The notes beneath the pieces are model-generated. The model was not told the origin of the DNA. It saw nothing but the letters and a program-made list of their open reading frames with translations, and ran no database searches. The position numbers and the translations under genes were made by a program. Positions 51,830-59,859 of a DNA stretch of 64,000 bases are shown here, in pieces. Location: positions 1-64,000 of the forward strand of contig UQOX01000004.1 of assembly GCA_900542765.1 (NCBI GenBank), given 5' to 3'. Source of the DNA: an uncultured Porphyromonadaceae bacterium (lineage in GTDB: Bacteria > Bacteroidota > Bacteroidia > Bacteroidales > UBA11471). Within the stretch, counting starts at the first letter, position 1. Each line of letters starts with the position of its first letter.

Positions 51830-51910
51830 TTTGTAATTGTTTCTTAACATAATTGTTACGGTTCTATAACAGGCTTGTTATTCCCTTGTAATAAGGACCC
51901 GGTACTTTTG
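51830..51910 (+). promoter_or_regulatory. Pho-box-like array of six 11-bp-spaced heptamers plus -7 box
   Basis: Heptamers TTTGTAA, TTCTTAA, ATTGTTA, TCTATAA, CTTGTTA and CTTGTAA begin at 51830, 51841, 51852, 51863, 51874 and 51885, exactly 11 bp apart with 4-bp spacers. Position 5 (T) and position 7 (A) are invariant. The last pair, CTTGTTA-TTCC-CTTGTAA, lies over the expected -33 region of the -7 box TACTTTTG (51903-51910). This 7-4-7 layout is that of PhoB/OmpR-class sites. The TonB receptor ATG follows at 51943. The regulator is not identified. Confidence 0.6.
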
Positions 51911-51942
51911 CGCTGTCAAAATAATTATACAGGAACGACAGT

Positions 51943-54675
51943 ATGTTCAAGGCAAAAGTTATCTTATCAATTCTCATGGTTTTTGTGGCTTCCTCACACA
52001 TGGCATCGGCCTATACGTTGAGCGGAGTCGTGATAGACAAACACACGGGCGACGTGCTTATCGGTGCGACAGTTGTCGTGAAAGAGAGACCTTCGGTGGG
52101 TACGGCCGCCGGTCTCGATGGGACTTTCGAGTTGAAAGACCTTCCCCAGAATATGAAAATGACCCTTGTGGCCCGCTATTTGGGATACAACGAGGGCGAG
52201 TATGTGGTTTCTCCCGCGACAGAGAATATAAGAATCGAACTCGAACCCCAAAGCCACAGCCTCAACGAGGTGGTGGTCGAGGCCAAGTATGACCGGGCGA
52301 CCGACATGGGTGCCCGTTACATTGAGCGGAGCGCGCCTACGGTGATGAACGTGATGAGCGCCCGCAGCATCGAGATTTCACCCGATGTGACGGTGGCCAA
52401 TGTGTTGCAACGCATCTCGGGGGTGACGATGGAGCGCGAGAGCTCGGGCGAAGGCCAGTATGCCGTGTTGCGCGGTATGGACAAACGCTACAACTACACG
52501 CTGGTCAACGGCGTGAAGATACCCAGCCCCGAGAACAAGGACCGTTACATCGCCCTTGATATTTTCCCCAGCGAGATGCTCGACCGTCTCGAAGTGACCA
52601 AGTCGCTCACGCCCGACATGGAAGGCGATGCCACCGGCGGCGTGGTAAACCTCATCATGAAAGAGGCTCCCTCGTCGCGACTCTTCAACATCAATGCCTC
52701 GGTGGGTTACAACTCGCTGTTTTTCAACAATCGGTTTATGACCTTCGACCGCGGCGGGGTGATGATGGCTTCGCCGCGCGAGACCTTCGGCAAGGAGTAT
52801 CACGCCACACCCGCCGACTTTGAGCCAGGAACGGTGAGTTACAAGCAGCGTGCCGCGCTGCCCGATGTGACGTTTGGCCTCTCGTGGGGCGACCGTTACT
52901 TCGACGACCGGCTGGGTATCGTGCTCTCGGGCAGTTTCCAGAATTTCAACCGCGGCACCGAGTCGCTCTTCTTCGAAGACAACATGCCGCAGAGCGAGTC
53001 GACGGTGCGTCTCTCGTCGATGCGGGAGCGCTTCTACTCCGAGATGAAGATGCAGTATGCCCTGCACCTGAAAAGCGATTTCCGCCTCAACAAATACAAT
53101 ACCTTCTCGCTCTATGGCGTGTATGTGGGCAACAATTCGATGGGCGTGCGCGACAGCAAGATTACCGACCTCTCGCTCAACTATGCTCCCGAGAAGGGCA
53201 ATTCGCTCGAAGAGTGGGAGACCCGTTCGGTTTTTGAACGGCAGAACATCGTCTCGTTCACCCTGCAAGGCGACCACCGGCTGGGTCGTGGTGTCGAGGC
53301 CGACTGGTCGCTCGTGTGGGCCAACGCCACCAACGATGCCCCCGACCGCACCTATGTCGTGCTCGAAAACGACCGCAACAACTACGTCGACAAGGTGCGT
53401 GCCGACCACATGGAGCGCCGCTGGGAGAGCAACAGCGACCGTGACCTCTCGGCAGCTGCCAACTTCGAATGGAAGCACGATGAGGCTTTCGCCCCGATGT
53501 CGTTGAAGTGGGGCGGACTCTACCGAGACAAACGCCGCACCAACGACTATGTGTCGTACCTCTTTACCCCCGACGGCCAGCAGTATCAGGGAAGTGACTT
53601 CTCTGCCGTCACCGACATCGTGTGGAAGTTGCAGGCTTCGCAAGGTAGCGTAGGCCCGCTCGATTACGATGCCCATGAGCGCATCGGCGCGGCCTATCTC
53701 ATGTATCGTCTCGGCAACGATGTGTGGAACGTCATTGCCGGCCTCCGCGCCGAGCACACCGACCAGGGCTACCACATGTATTACCCCAACTACAAGGACG
53801 ACCCCGACGGCGGTCAGGTGTACTGGGATTTCCTGCCGTCGCTCCACCTCAAATATTCGCCCGTCGAGGCGATGAACCTGCGCCTCTCCTATTTCCGTTC
53901 GGTAAACCGTCCCGGTTTCTTCGAAGTCGTTCCCTATTCGATTATCAACGAAGACTATACCGAGTTCGGAAACAAAGACCTGAAACGGGCCCGCATCGAC
54001 AATGTCGACCTGCGTTGGGAGTGGTTCCCCTCGGTTACCGACCAGGTGATGGTGGGCGTTTTCTACAAGAACATACAGGACCCTATCGAGTATGCCTATT
54101 ACTCGGTCAACAACCGGCAGTTCGGTTACGGCCCGGCCAACCTGGGTAACGCCCGCAACGTGGGTGTCGAGGTCGATGTCATCAAATATTTCCGCTACAT
54201 CGGCATCAAGGCCAACTACACCTACACCCATTCGCAGATTACCACCCCCAAGACGCTTTATTCCCGCGAGAGCGGTTCGCTCCAACGCCTCTCGGTCGAC
54301 CAGACCCGCCCGCTCGTAGGCCAGGCTCCGCATGTGGCCAACCTCTCGCTCCTCTATAAGAATGCCGAGAAAGGCTGGGACGCCCAATTCTCTTTCTCCT
54401 ACACCGGTGAGAAGATGGCCGTCGTGTCGCACTATTACGAGGCCGACTACTGGGACAGTCCCGTCTTCTCACTCGATGCTTCGGTCGAGAAAAAGCTGGG
54501 TAAGTTCTCGCTTTACGCCAAGGCGACCAATCTGCTCAACACCCATTACAAACGCTACATCAAGACCACCAATGCCTATAACTACGACTTCCCGTCGCAG
54601 GGCCAGGACCGAACCCTTATTCGGGATAACTACTCCGGCATAGGATTCATGGTGGGCGTGCGCTATAAACTGTGA
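51943..54675 (+). CDS. TonB-dependent outer-membrane receptor (non-SusC type)
   Basis: A 910-residue receptor: signal peptide 1-23, a carboxypeptidase-regulatory-like domain (about 25-105, LSGVVIDKHTGDVLIGATVVV), a plug (about 110-240) with TVANVLQRISGVTME and VLRGMDKRYNYTLVNGVKIPS, and a beta-barrel ending in SGIGFMVGVRYKL. It lacks the SusC-specific signature and has no SusD partner. The plug resembles the receptors often paired with exported beta-helix lipoproteins. It is the first gene of an operon with a beta-helix lipoprotein and an acid-phosphatase-like protein, behind a Pho-box-like promoter. A phosphorylated ligand is inferred. Confidence 0.92.
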   Translation: MFKAKVILSILMVFVASSHMASAYTLSGVVIDKHTGDVLIGATVVVKERPSVGTAAGLDGTFELKDLPQNMKMTLVARYLGYNEGEYVVSPATENIRIELEPQSHSLNEVVVEAKYDRATDMGARYIERSAPTVMNVMSARSIEISPDVTVANVLQRISGVTMERESSGEGQYAVLRGMDKRYNYTLVNGVKIPSPENKDRYIALDIFPSEMLDRLEVTKSLTPDMEGDATGGVVNLIMKEAPSSRLFNINASVGYNSLFFNNRFMTFDRGGVMMASPRETFGKEYHATPADFEPGTVSYKQRAALPDVTFGLSWGDRYFDDRLGIVLSGSFQNFNRGTESLFFEDNMPQSESTVRLSSMRERFYSEMKMQYALHLKSDFRLNKYNTFSLYGVYVGNNSMGVRDSKITDLSLNYAPEKGNSLEEWETRSVFERQNIVSFTLQGDHRLGRGVEADWSLVWANATNDAPDRTYVVLENDRNNYVDKVRADHMERRWESNSDRDLSAAANFEWKHDEAFAPMSLKWGGLYRDKRRTNDYVSYLFTPDGQQYQGSDFSAVTDIVWKLQASQGSVGPLDYDAHERIGAAYLMYRLGNDVWNVIAGLRAEHTDQGYHMYYPNYKDDPDGGQVYWDFLPSLHLKYSPVEAMNLRLSYFRSVNRPGFFEVVPYSIINEDYTEFGNKDLKRARIDNVDLRWEWFPSVTDQVMVGVFYKNIQDPIEYAYYSVNNRQFGYGPANLGNARNVGVEVDVIKYFRYIGIKANYTYTHSQITTPKTLYSRESGSLQRLSVDQTRPLVGQAPHVANLSLLYKNAEKGWDAQFSFSYTGEKMAVVSHYYEADYWDSPVFSLDASVEKKLGKFSLYAKATNLLNTHYKRYIKTTNAYNYDFPSQGQDRTLIRDNYSGIGFMVGVRYKL

Positions 54676-54729
54676 TGACAAATCCATTTTCAAAATAGAA
54701 ATTTTTCCAAAACCAATTTTTTTAAAGAC

Positions 54730-56040
54730 ATGAAACTGACAAAAATCATGGCAATGTTTTTTGCCGCAACCACTATCTTTGCAACCGCGTGCTCCGAGGA
54801 GGACAAGAACAACGACGGTATCGATTCCGGTTCCAACAACCTGCCGGGCAATGTCACTGTTTGGCCCAAGGACACCACGGTAACACTTACCGACCATTAC
54901 CTCGTCGATGAGGGACAGGTGCTTGTCGTCGAAGATGGGGTTACCGTGATAGCGGCCAATACCGAGGTGAAACCCGAAATCGTCGTCCTCGGCAGCATGT
55001 ACTGCCTGGGTACCGAAGAGAATCCCGTTACCTTCACCGTTGAAGCCTCGTCGAAGGGGAACCGCTTCTCCCGCAACTGGGGCGGCATCATCTGCGGATA
55101 TGATTGTCCCGAACTGGTATTGCTCCACACTGTTGTCGAGTATGGAGGGGCATTGACGACCGAAAACTCGCTCTCGTTCCGCAACCAGCTCTTCAAGACC
55201 GAGACCGGCGAAGGCGTCCCTGCCGTACACTTCTGTAATCGTAATGGTAAAATGCTGATTCAGAACTGCGTGTTCCGCAACAACGCCGAGGACCAGATTT
55301 ACATCACCGGCGGCGAGTCGATTGTGGCCAACAACTACTTCATCTGCAACGGTGAAGAGGGTGGCGAAGCCATCAACTACAAGTCCGACTGCAAGGCCGA
55401 CATCGCCTACAACCTCATCTATGATGCCAACACCAACGGCTTCAAACTCTCCAACTCGGGATTTACCGATGTGCAGTCGCATCTCTACTGTTACAACAAC
55501 ACGATTGTGAACAGCGGTTGGCGTCGTCCCAAGAAAAAAGGCGGTTCGATATGGCTCGAAGAGGGTATCTATGCCGAGATGTACAACAACATGGTATATG
55601 ATTGCCGCTGGGGCCTGAAACACGATACCGAGGCTTTCGAGGACGAGAAGTGCGTGATTACGCCCAACTACTATTTTGCCTCGACCGCCGAAGGCGTGGA
55701 GCAGATGCAAGCCGATGAGAGTGAAGGCATTCTCAATGGTGCCAATGACATCATGAGCGCCACGGCCGGCGACAAAGACCCGCTCTTTGTGAACTTTACC
55801 CGCCAAAGCGACATTAACATCAATGTCGGTGCCAATGAGGCCGGCGCACCCCAAGCGTGGAACGATGCCTGGGATTTCCACCTCGCAGCAGGTTCACCGG
55901 CTCTCACGGGCGGCAACACCTCGTTTGCCCGCCATTATGCCAGTGGCCTGACCTTCGAGGGGCTCGAAGGAATCTATTCGCAGACGACCTTTGTTTCGCC
56001 CGCCCCCTCGGCCTTCTTCGGCGCTTTCGGAAGTAAATAA
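54730..56040 (+). CDS. Right-handed beta-helix-like lipoprotein
   Basis: A 436-residue lipoprotein (lipobox FATAC, Cys21, followed by SEEDKNND). The body has short recurring turns typical of a parallel beta-helix: VLVVEDGVTVIAANTEV, NGKMLIQNCVFRNN, ESIVANNYFICN, KADIAYNLIYDANTNGFKLSNS, LYCYNNTIVNSG, YAEMYNNMVYDC. No lyase residues could be assigned. Its place between a TonB receptor and a phosphatase suggests a surface-located binding partner of the receptor. It starts 54 bp after the receptor and ends 26 bp before the phosphatase. Confidence 0.78.
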   Translation: MKLTKIMAMFFAATTIFATACSEEDKNNDGIDSGSNNLPGNVTVWPKDTTVTLTDHYLVDEGQVLVVEDGVTVIAANTEVKPEIVVLGSMYCLGTEENPVTFTVEASSKGNRFSRNWGGIICGYDCPELVLLHTVVEYGGALTTENSLSFRNQLFKTETGEGVPAVHFCNRNGKMLIQNCVFRNNAEDQIYITGGESIVANNYFICNGEEGGEAINYKSDCKADIAYNLIYDANTNGFKLSNSGFTDVQSHLYCYNNTIVNSGWRRPKKKGGSIWLEEGIYAEMYNNMVYDCRWGLKHDTEAFEDEKCVITPNYYFASTAEGVEQMQADESEGILNGANDIMSATAGDKDPLFVNFTRQSDININVGANEAGAPQAWNDAWDFHLAAGSPALTGGNTSFARHYASGLTFEGLEGIYSQTTFVSPAPSAFFGAFGSK

Positions 56041-56066
56041 CCATCATTCACTTGAAATACCGTCTT

Positions 56067-57014
56067 ATGAAAATCAAACATCTGTTTTATGCCCTTTTGC
56101 TGTCGGGCTGCTTTGCCGGCGCTGCTGTGGCTCAGACCTCGGTCGAAGTACCTGCCATAAGCGAAGAGGCCCACTCGTTCATCGTCGCCAATGACCTCGG
56201 CCGCAACGGCTATTACGAGCAGAAACCCATTGCCGAGCTCATGGGGCAGTTGGCCGAAAATGTCGACATCGAGTTTGTCGCCGCTTTGGGCGACGTGCAT
56301 CACTTTGAGGGCGTGGCTTCGGTCGACGACCCGTTGTGGCTCACCAACTACGAACTCATCTATGCACACCCCGAATTGATGATCGATTGGTATGCCATAC
56401 TCGGCAACCACGAATATCGTGGTAATACCCAGGCTGTTCTCGATTACACCAAGGTGAGCCGTCGCTGGTCGACCGAGGGCCGTTACTACGCCATCGAGCA
56501 GGAAGCCGGCGACAACGAAAAGATGCTCCTTGTCTTTATCGATACCACCCCCCTCATCGACAAGTATCGCGAAGACAGTGAGAAGTATGCCGATGCCGGG
56601 AAGCAAAACCTGAAAAAGCAGCTCTCCTGGATAGAGAAAACGCTGAAAAACAGCACGGCCAAATGGAAAATCGTGATGGGTCATCACCCGGTCTTTGCCG
56701 ATACCTACAAAGGCGAGTCGGAGCGTCTCGATATGCAGGAGCGCATCAAACCGCTGCTCGATGCTTACGGCGTGGACCTCTACCTGTGTGGCCATATACA
56801 CAATTTCCAGCACATACGTCCTGCCGGCAGTGAGGTGCAGTATGTGGTCAATTCGTCGGGTTCGCTGGCGCGTGATGTCAAGCCCACCGAGGGGACGCTC
56901 TTTTGCAGTTCCGATGCCGGATTTTCGGTTGTCTCGGCCGACGATGATACGTTGACGATGTATATGATAAACGCCGAAGGAAAGATTATATATAGTTTCT
57001 CGATCAAGAAATAA
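56067..57014 (+). CDS. Purple-acid-phosphatase (ACP5/TRAP)-like metallophosphoesterase
   Basis: A 315-residue exported enzyme; either a signal peptide ending AVAQ or a lipobox LLSGC (Cys15) is possible. It follows the small purple acid phosphatase plan: ANDLGRNG (41-48), GDVHHFEGV (75-83), GNHEYRGNTQAVLDYTKVSRRW (113-134, in parts), GHHPVF (205-210) and GHIH (242-245). At the position of the purple-colour tyrosine (GDNFYFTGV in animal TRAP) it has His79. Probably a periplasmic or surface phosphomonoesterase. ATG 56067 was preferred over TTG 56052. It is the last gene of the operon and has a terminator 49 bp downstream. Confidence 0.87.
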   Translation: MKIKHLFYALLLSGCFAGAAVAQTSVEVPAISEEAHSFIVANDLGRNGYYEQKPIAELMGQLAENVDIEFVAALGDVHHFEGVASVDDPLWLTNYELIYAHPELMIDWYAILGNHEYRGNTQAVLDYTKVSRRWSTEGRYYAIEQEAGDNEKMLLVFIDTTPLIDKYREDSEKYADAGKQNLKKQLSWIEKTLKNSTAKWKIVMGHHPVFADTYKGESERLDMQERIKPLLDAYGVDLYLCGHIHNFQHIRPAGSEVQYVVNSSGSLARDVKPTEGTLFCSSDAGFSVVSADDDTLTMYMINAEGKIIYSFSIKK

Positions 57015-57062
57015 CTACCATACTGTCGTGATAAGCGGAAAGGAATCCCCCTTTCCAAAGGG

Positions 57063-57096
57063 AGAGGCGGCCTTGTGAAAGGTCGCCTCTCTTGGT
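57063..57096 (+). terminator. Terminator of the receptor/phosphatase operon
   Basis: Stem GAGAGGCGGCCTT / AAGGTCGCCTCTC (13 bp, one G-U) with loop GTGA, then TTGGTTT. Convergent with the HsmA-like gene. Confidence 0.8.
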
Positions 57097-57133
57097 TTCT
57101 AACGGGAACGTTGTTCCTTGTCGTTTCATGCGG

Positions 57134-57508
57134 CTATCTCATGCCCAAAATGATGCCGAGGACATAAGGTATGAGCCAAAAGGCCCACACGAAGACACTG
57201 AATTTGCTGAAATTGCGTTTTGCCTTCACGCTTCCTTTCCAGTAGGTGAGAATGGCCCACAAGGCGTGTACCGCCATGAGAAAGAGTGCGGCGGCTCCGG
57301 TAATGCCGTGTAATACATCTTTGTTTACCGGGTCGTTCATCTCGGTCATCAGGGCTGTGCCGAAGGAGTCGGCACATAGTCCCAGCAAGAAGAAAACGAT
57401 GTGCCACAGGCGTAAACGTTTCTCGATGCGTTCACCCCATGTGCCGATGGAATAAAAGACAAGGGCCAGTGTCATGCTTACAATGGCCGATCCTAAAAGT
57501 GCGTTCAT
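57134..57508 (-). CDS. HsmA-like (TIGR03987-type) four-helix membrane protein
   Basis: A 124-residue protein with four membrane helices (about 4-22, 35-53, 68-88, 100-120). It matches the small TIGR03987/HsmA-type family, with GTWGERIEKRLRLWHIVFFLLGLCADSFGT and GAAALFLMAVHALWAI, carrying in-membrane histidines (His36 and His80 regions). Function is not established. Single gene, convergent with the phosphatase operon and downstream of the tlpA terminator. Confidence 0.75.
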   Translation of the reverse strand: MNALLGSAIVSMTLALVFYSIGTWGERIEKRLRLWHIVFFLLGLCADSFGTALMTEMNDPVNKDVLHGITGAAALFLMAVHALWAILTYWKGSVKAKRNFSKFSVFVWAFWLIPYVLGIILGMR

Positions 57509-57517
57509 AATGTGAGG

Positions 57518-57552
57518 TAAAAGAATCGCCCGACCTTAATCTCGGGCGATTC
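57518..57552 (-). terminator. Terminator of the lpxK-punA-thiL-tlpA-tlpA operon
   Basis: Perfect 11-bp stem GAATCGCCCGA / TCGGGCGATTC with an 8-nt loop, then TTTT on the minus strand, 47 bp past the last tlpA stop. Confidence 0.8.
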
Positions 57553-57598
57553 TCATGGTTAATAATGAGTGTGTATGGAAATTTTGTAAGAGCGGGAG

Positions 57599-58675
57599 TT
57601 ATTTGCCCAATGCGTTTTCTACGGCTTCGTCGATGGCTTTTCCGTGCAGGTCGCGGGCGATGATGTAGCCTTCGGGCGAGAAGAGGATTACTTGCGGAAT
57701 GCCGGTGAATCCGTAGATGTTGGCCGGAATGTCTTGTGCGTCGATGATTTGCGGCCATGGCATCTGTTCTTCTTCCAGTGCTTTGAGGGTGGCATCGCGT
57801 TTATCCCATACGGCAACGCTGACTACCTCAAAGTTCTCTCCTCCATATTCTTTGTAGAGCTCTTTGATGCCGGGTATGCCGCCACGGCAGGGAGCGCACC
57901 ACGATGCCCAGAAATCGACCAGGACATATTTGCCTTTGCCCACATAGTCGGAGAGCGAAACGGGGGTACCGTCGATATTGCCGTTCTCGATGGTGAAGTC
58001 GACGAAGCGGCTGCCGGGACGGTTGGCTTTCATGCCGTTGTTTACGGTTACCGATTTTTGTATGACGGCACTTTCCTTGATGCTGGCGGGAACATGGCTC
58101 AGAGCCTCGTCAAACTCGTCGGTGCCTATGGCGTAACTCAGCCATTCTGAGACGCAATAATCTCCCACGGAGGTGCCGGCATATTCCAGGGCGGCTTCTT
58201 TGTAAATCATGCGCAAGGTGTCGTTGCAAGCTGCGCTGATGCCGTCGCGTGTTTTTTCGAAGTCGGGTTTTTTGGCGTCGAGGGCAAGGATTTGGAATGT
58301 GGTCGAAAATTGCAACGAGATGTCGCGGGCCTTTATGTTGATGAGGGAATCGTTTTGCTCGGTGCCGCTGGTCTCATAAATGATGTTGAATACCGGGTTG
58401 ATCGAGAGTCTTATCTCTCCCGGTTCGATGATGAGAATGGCCGATTTGCCGTCGCCATAGTTGGCCTGGGCGACGTAGCTTTTACTGATTTCACCCTCGA
58501 ACAGGGCTTTCCCGTCGGTAAAGACAGTGCTGTCGACGACTTCATTGGTGAAGTAGTTGAGCAGGACGATGGGGGTGTTGTCCGCGACGTTTTCGTAGTC
58601 GACAGCGACCCGATAAGGTTTGCTGCATGCTGTGAGCAGTAGTGCCGAGGCAAAGATAAATAGAGCTTTTTTCAT
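57599..58675 (-). CDS. TlpA-like thioredoxin lipoprotein, distal copy
   Basis: A 358-residue lipoprotein (lipobox LLTAC, Cys17). An N-terminal DUF4369-like beta domain (about 20-110) and a helical linker (about 120-215) precede a TlpA domain (about 220-355) with FWASWCAPCRGG and GIPQVILFSPEG. A periplasmic thiol-disulfide oxidoreductase. Its C-terminal domain is nearly the same as that of the neighbouring gene, whereas the N-terminal parts differ, marking a tandem duplication. The active site is CAPC here and CGPC in the neighbour. Last gene of the operon. Confidence 0.88.
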   Translation of the reverse strand: MKKALFIFASALLLTACSKPYRVAVDYENVADNTPIVLLNYFTNEVVDSTVFTDGKALFEGEISKSYVAQANYGDGKSAILIIEPGEIRLSINPVFNIIYETSGTEQNDSLINIKARDISLQFSTTFQILALDAKKPDFEKTRDGISAACNDTLRMIYKEAALEYAGTSVGDYCVSEWLSYAIGTDEFDEALSHVPASIKESAVIQKSVTVNNGMKANRPGSRFVDFTIENGNIDGTPVSLSDYVGKGKYVLVDFWASWCAPCRGGIPGIKELYKEYGGENFEVVSVAVWDKRDATLKALEEEQMPWPQIIDAQDIPANIYGFTGIPQVILFSPEGYIIARDLHGKAIDEAVENALGK

Positions 58676-58750
58676 GATGTGATGATGTTTTTTTTGAGGA
58701 GAGGGCGGCTCTGTTTAGGGATCCACACCCTCTCGGTGTTATTCATTGGG

Positions 58751-59848
58751 TTACTTTTCCATGGTGGAGGCGATGAATTGTTTCATGCTATCGCCGCGCA
58801 GGTCGCGGGCAAGAATGGTGCCGTCGGGCCCGAAGAGCATGATTTGGGGTATGCCGCTGATGCCGTAGAGGTTGGTCGGTATCTGTCCCGCGTCGATGAT
58901 TTGCGGCCACGGCAACTGTTCCTCTTCGATGGCTTTGAGCGTGTCGTCGCGTTTATCCCATACGGCGACACTCACGATTTCGAAGTTTTCACCGGCAAAT
59001 TGCTTGTAAATCGCTTTCAGGTTGGGTGTCTCGGCACGGCACGGGCCGCACCACGATGCCCAGAAATCGACCAGCACATATTTGCCTTTGCCCACATAGT
59101 CGGAGAGGGAGACCGACGTCCCGTCGATGTTGCCGTTGATGATGGTGAAGTCTGTAAACATCGAGCCGACTTTGGTCGCATTCAATTTTTTGTTCTCATC
59201 GATGCAGCGTGCTATCATCGGGTATTTGAGGTCGTCGCTGGTGACGAGAGCCGCGGTTTTGTCAAATTCGTCGCCGCCGACCAGCATGTTGAGCCAGTTG
59301 GCCAATGCGTAGGTGGCTACGCGACTGCCCGGCATGGCTTCGACGTAATGGGCCGAGATGTAGCCGAAAGCCTCCATCATCTCTTTTTGCAGGGCAATGT
59401 CTTGTTCTTCTGTGCCGGTGCCGCTTTCGGCCAGGGCCTGATGGCGGGCAAAGAATTTTTCTTGTATTTCCTTGACGTCGGAGTAGAAACTTTGCAGGGA
59501 GTCATTTTGCGGGGTTCCCGCAACGGTCCGGTTTGGAGGGTCGATGGTGATATTTCCCCCTTCGAGAATGAAGACGGCGCTTTCGCCATATGGGGAGTCG
59601 ACAAAGAGCTGGCAGAGCTTGGCGTCGTTGCATCTCCCTTTGAAGATGGCTTTGTCATTGCTTACGACGACGCTGTCCAGGGGCTTTTCGGTCGTGAGGT
59701 CGATGATAAATGCCTGTTTGCCGTTGCTGGTGGCATCGCATTTGACGGTGACGGTGTACTGCGGGGTGCAGGCCGAGAAGAGCAGCAGGGCGAGTCCCCC
59801 GATAAAACCTTTGGCCGCTTGTGTCCGTAGGGAAAGAATGGGCTTCAT
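58751..59848 (-). CDS. TlpA-like thioredoxin lipoprotein, proximal copy
   Basis: A 365-residue lipoprotein (lipobox LFSAC, Cys27, after a basic N-terminus). N-terminal DUF4369-like domain (about 30-120), helical linker, then a TlpA domain (about 230-363) with FWASWCGPCRAE and GIPQIMLFGPDG. The stretch NIDGTSVSLSDYVGKGKYVL and the following roughly 100 residues match the distal copy closely. It starts 11 bp after thiL, so it belongs to the lpxK operon. Confidence 0.88.
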   Translation of the reverse strand: MKPILSLRTQAAKGFIGGLALLLFSACTPQYTVTVKCDATSNGKQAFIIDLTTEKPLDSVVVSNDKAIFKGRCNDAKLCQLFVDSPYGESAVFILEGGNITIDPPNRTVAGTPQNDSLQSFYSDVKEIQEKFFARHQALAESGTGTEEQDIALQKEMMEAFGYISAHYVEAMPGSRVATYALANWLNMLVGGDEFDKTAALVTSDDLKYPMIARCIDENKKLNATKVGSMFTDFTIINGNIDGTSVSLSDYVGKGKYVLVDFWASWCGPCRAETPNLKAIYKQFAGENFEIVSVAVWDKRDDTLKAIEEEQLPWPQIIDAGQIPTNLYGISGIPQIMLFGPDGTILARDLRGDSMKQFIASTMEK

Positions 59849-59859
59849 GGGTATGGGAA

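Noticed and set aside
52378..54432. Minus-strand open frame of 684 codons
   Set aside because: Antisense to the TonB receptor, which has full plug and barrel signatures; the frame is His/Val-rich shadow sequence.
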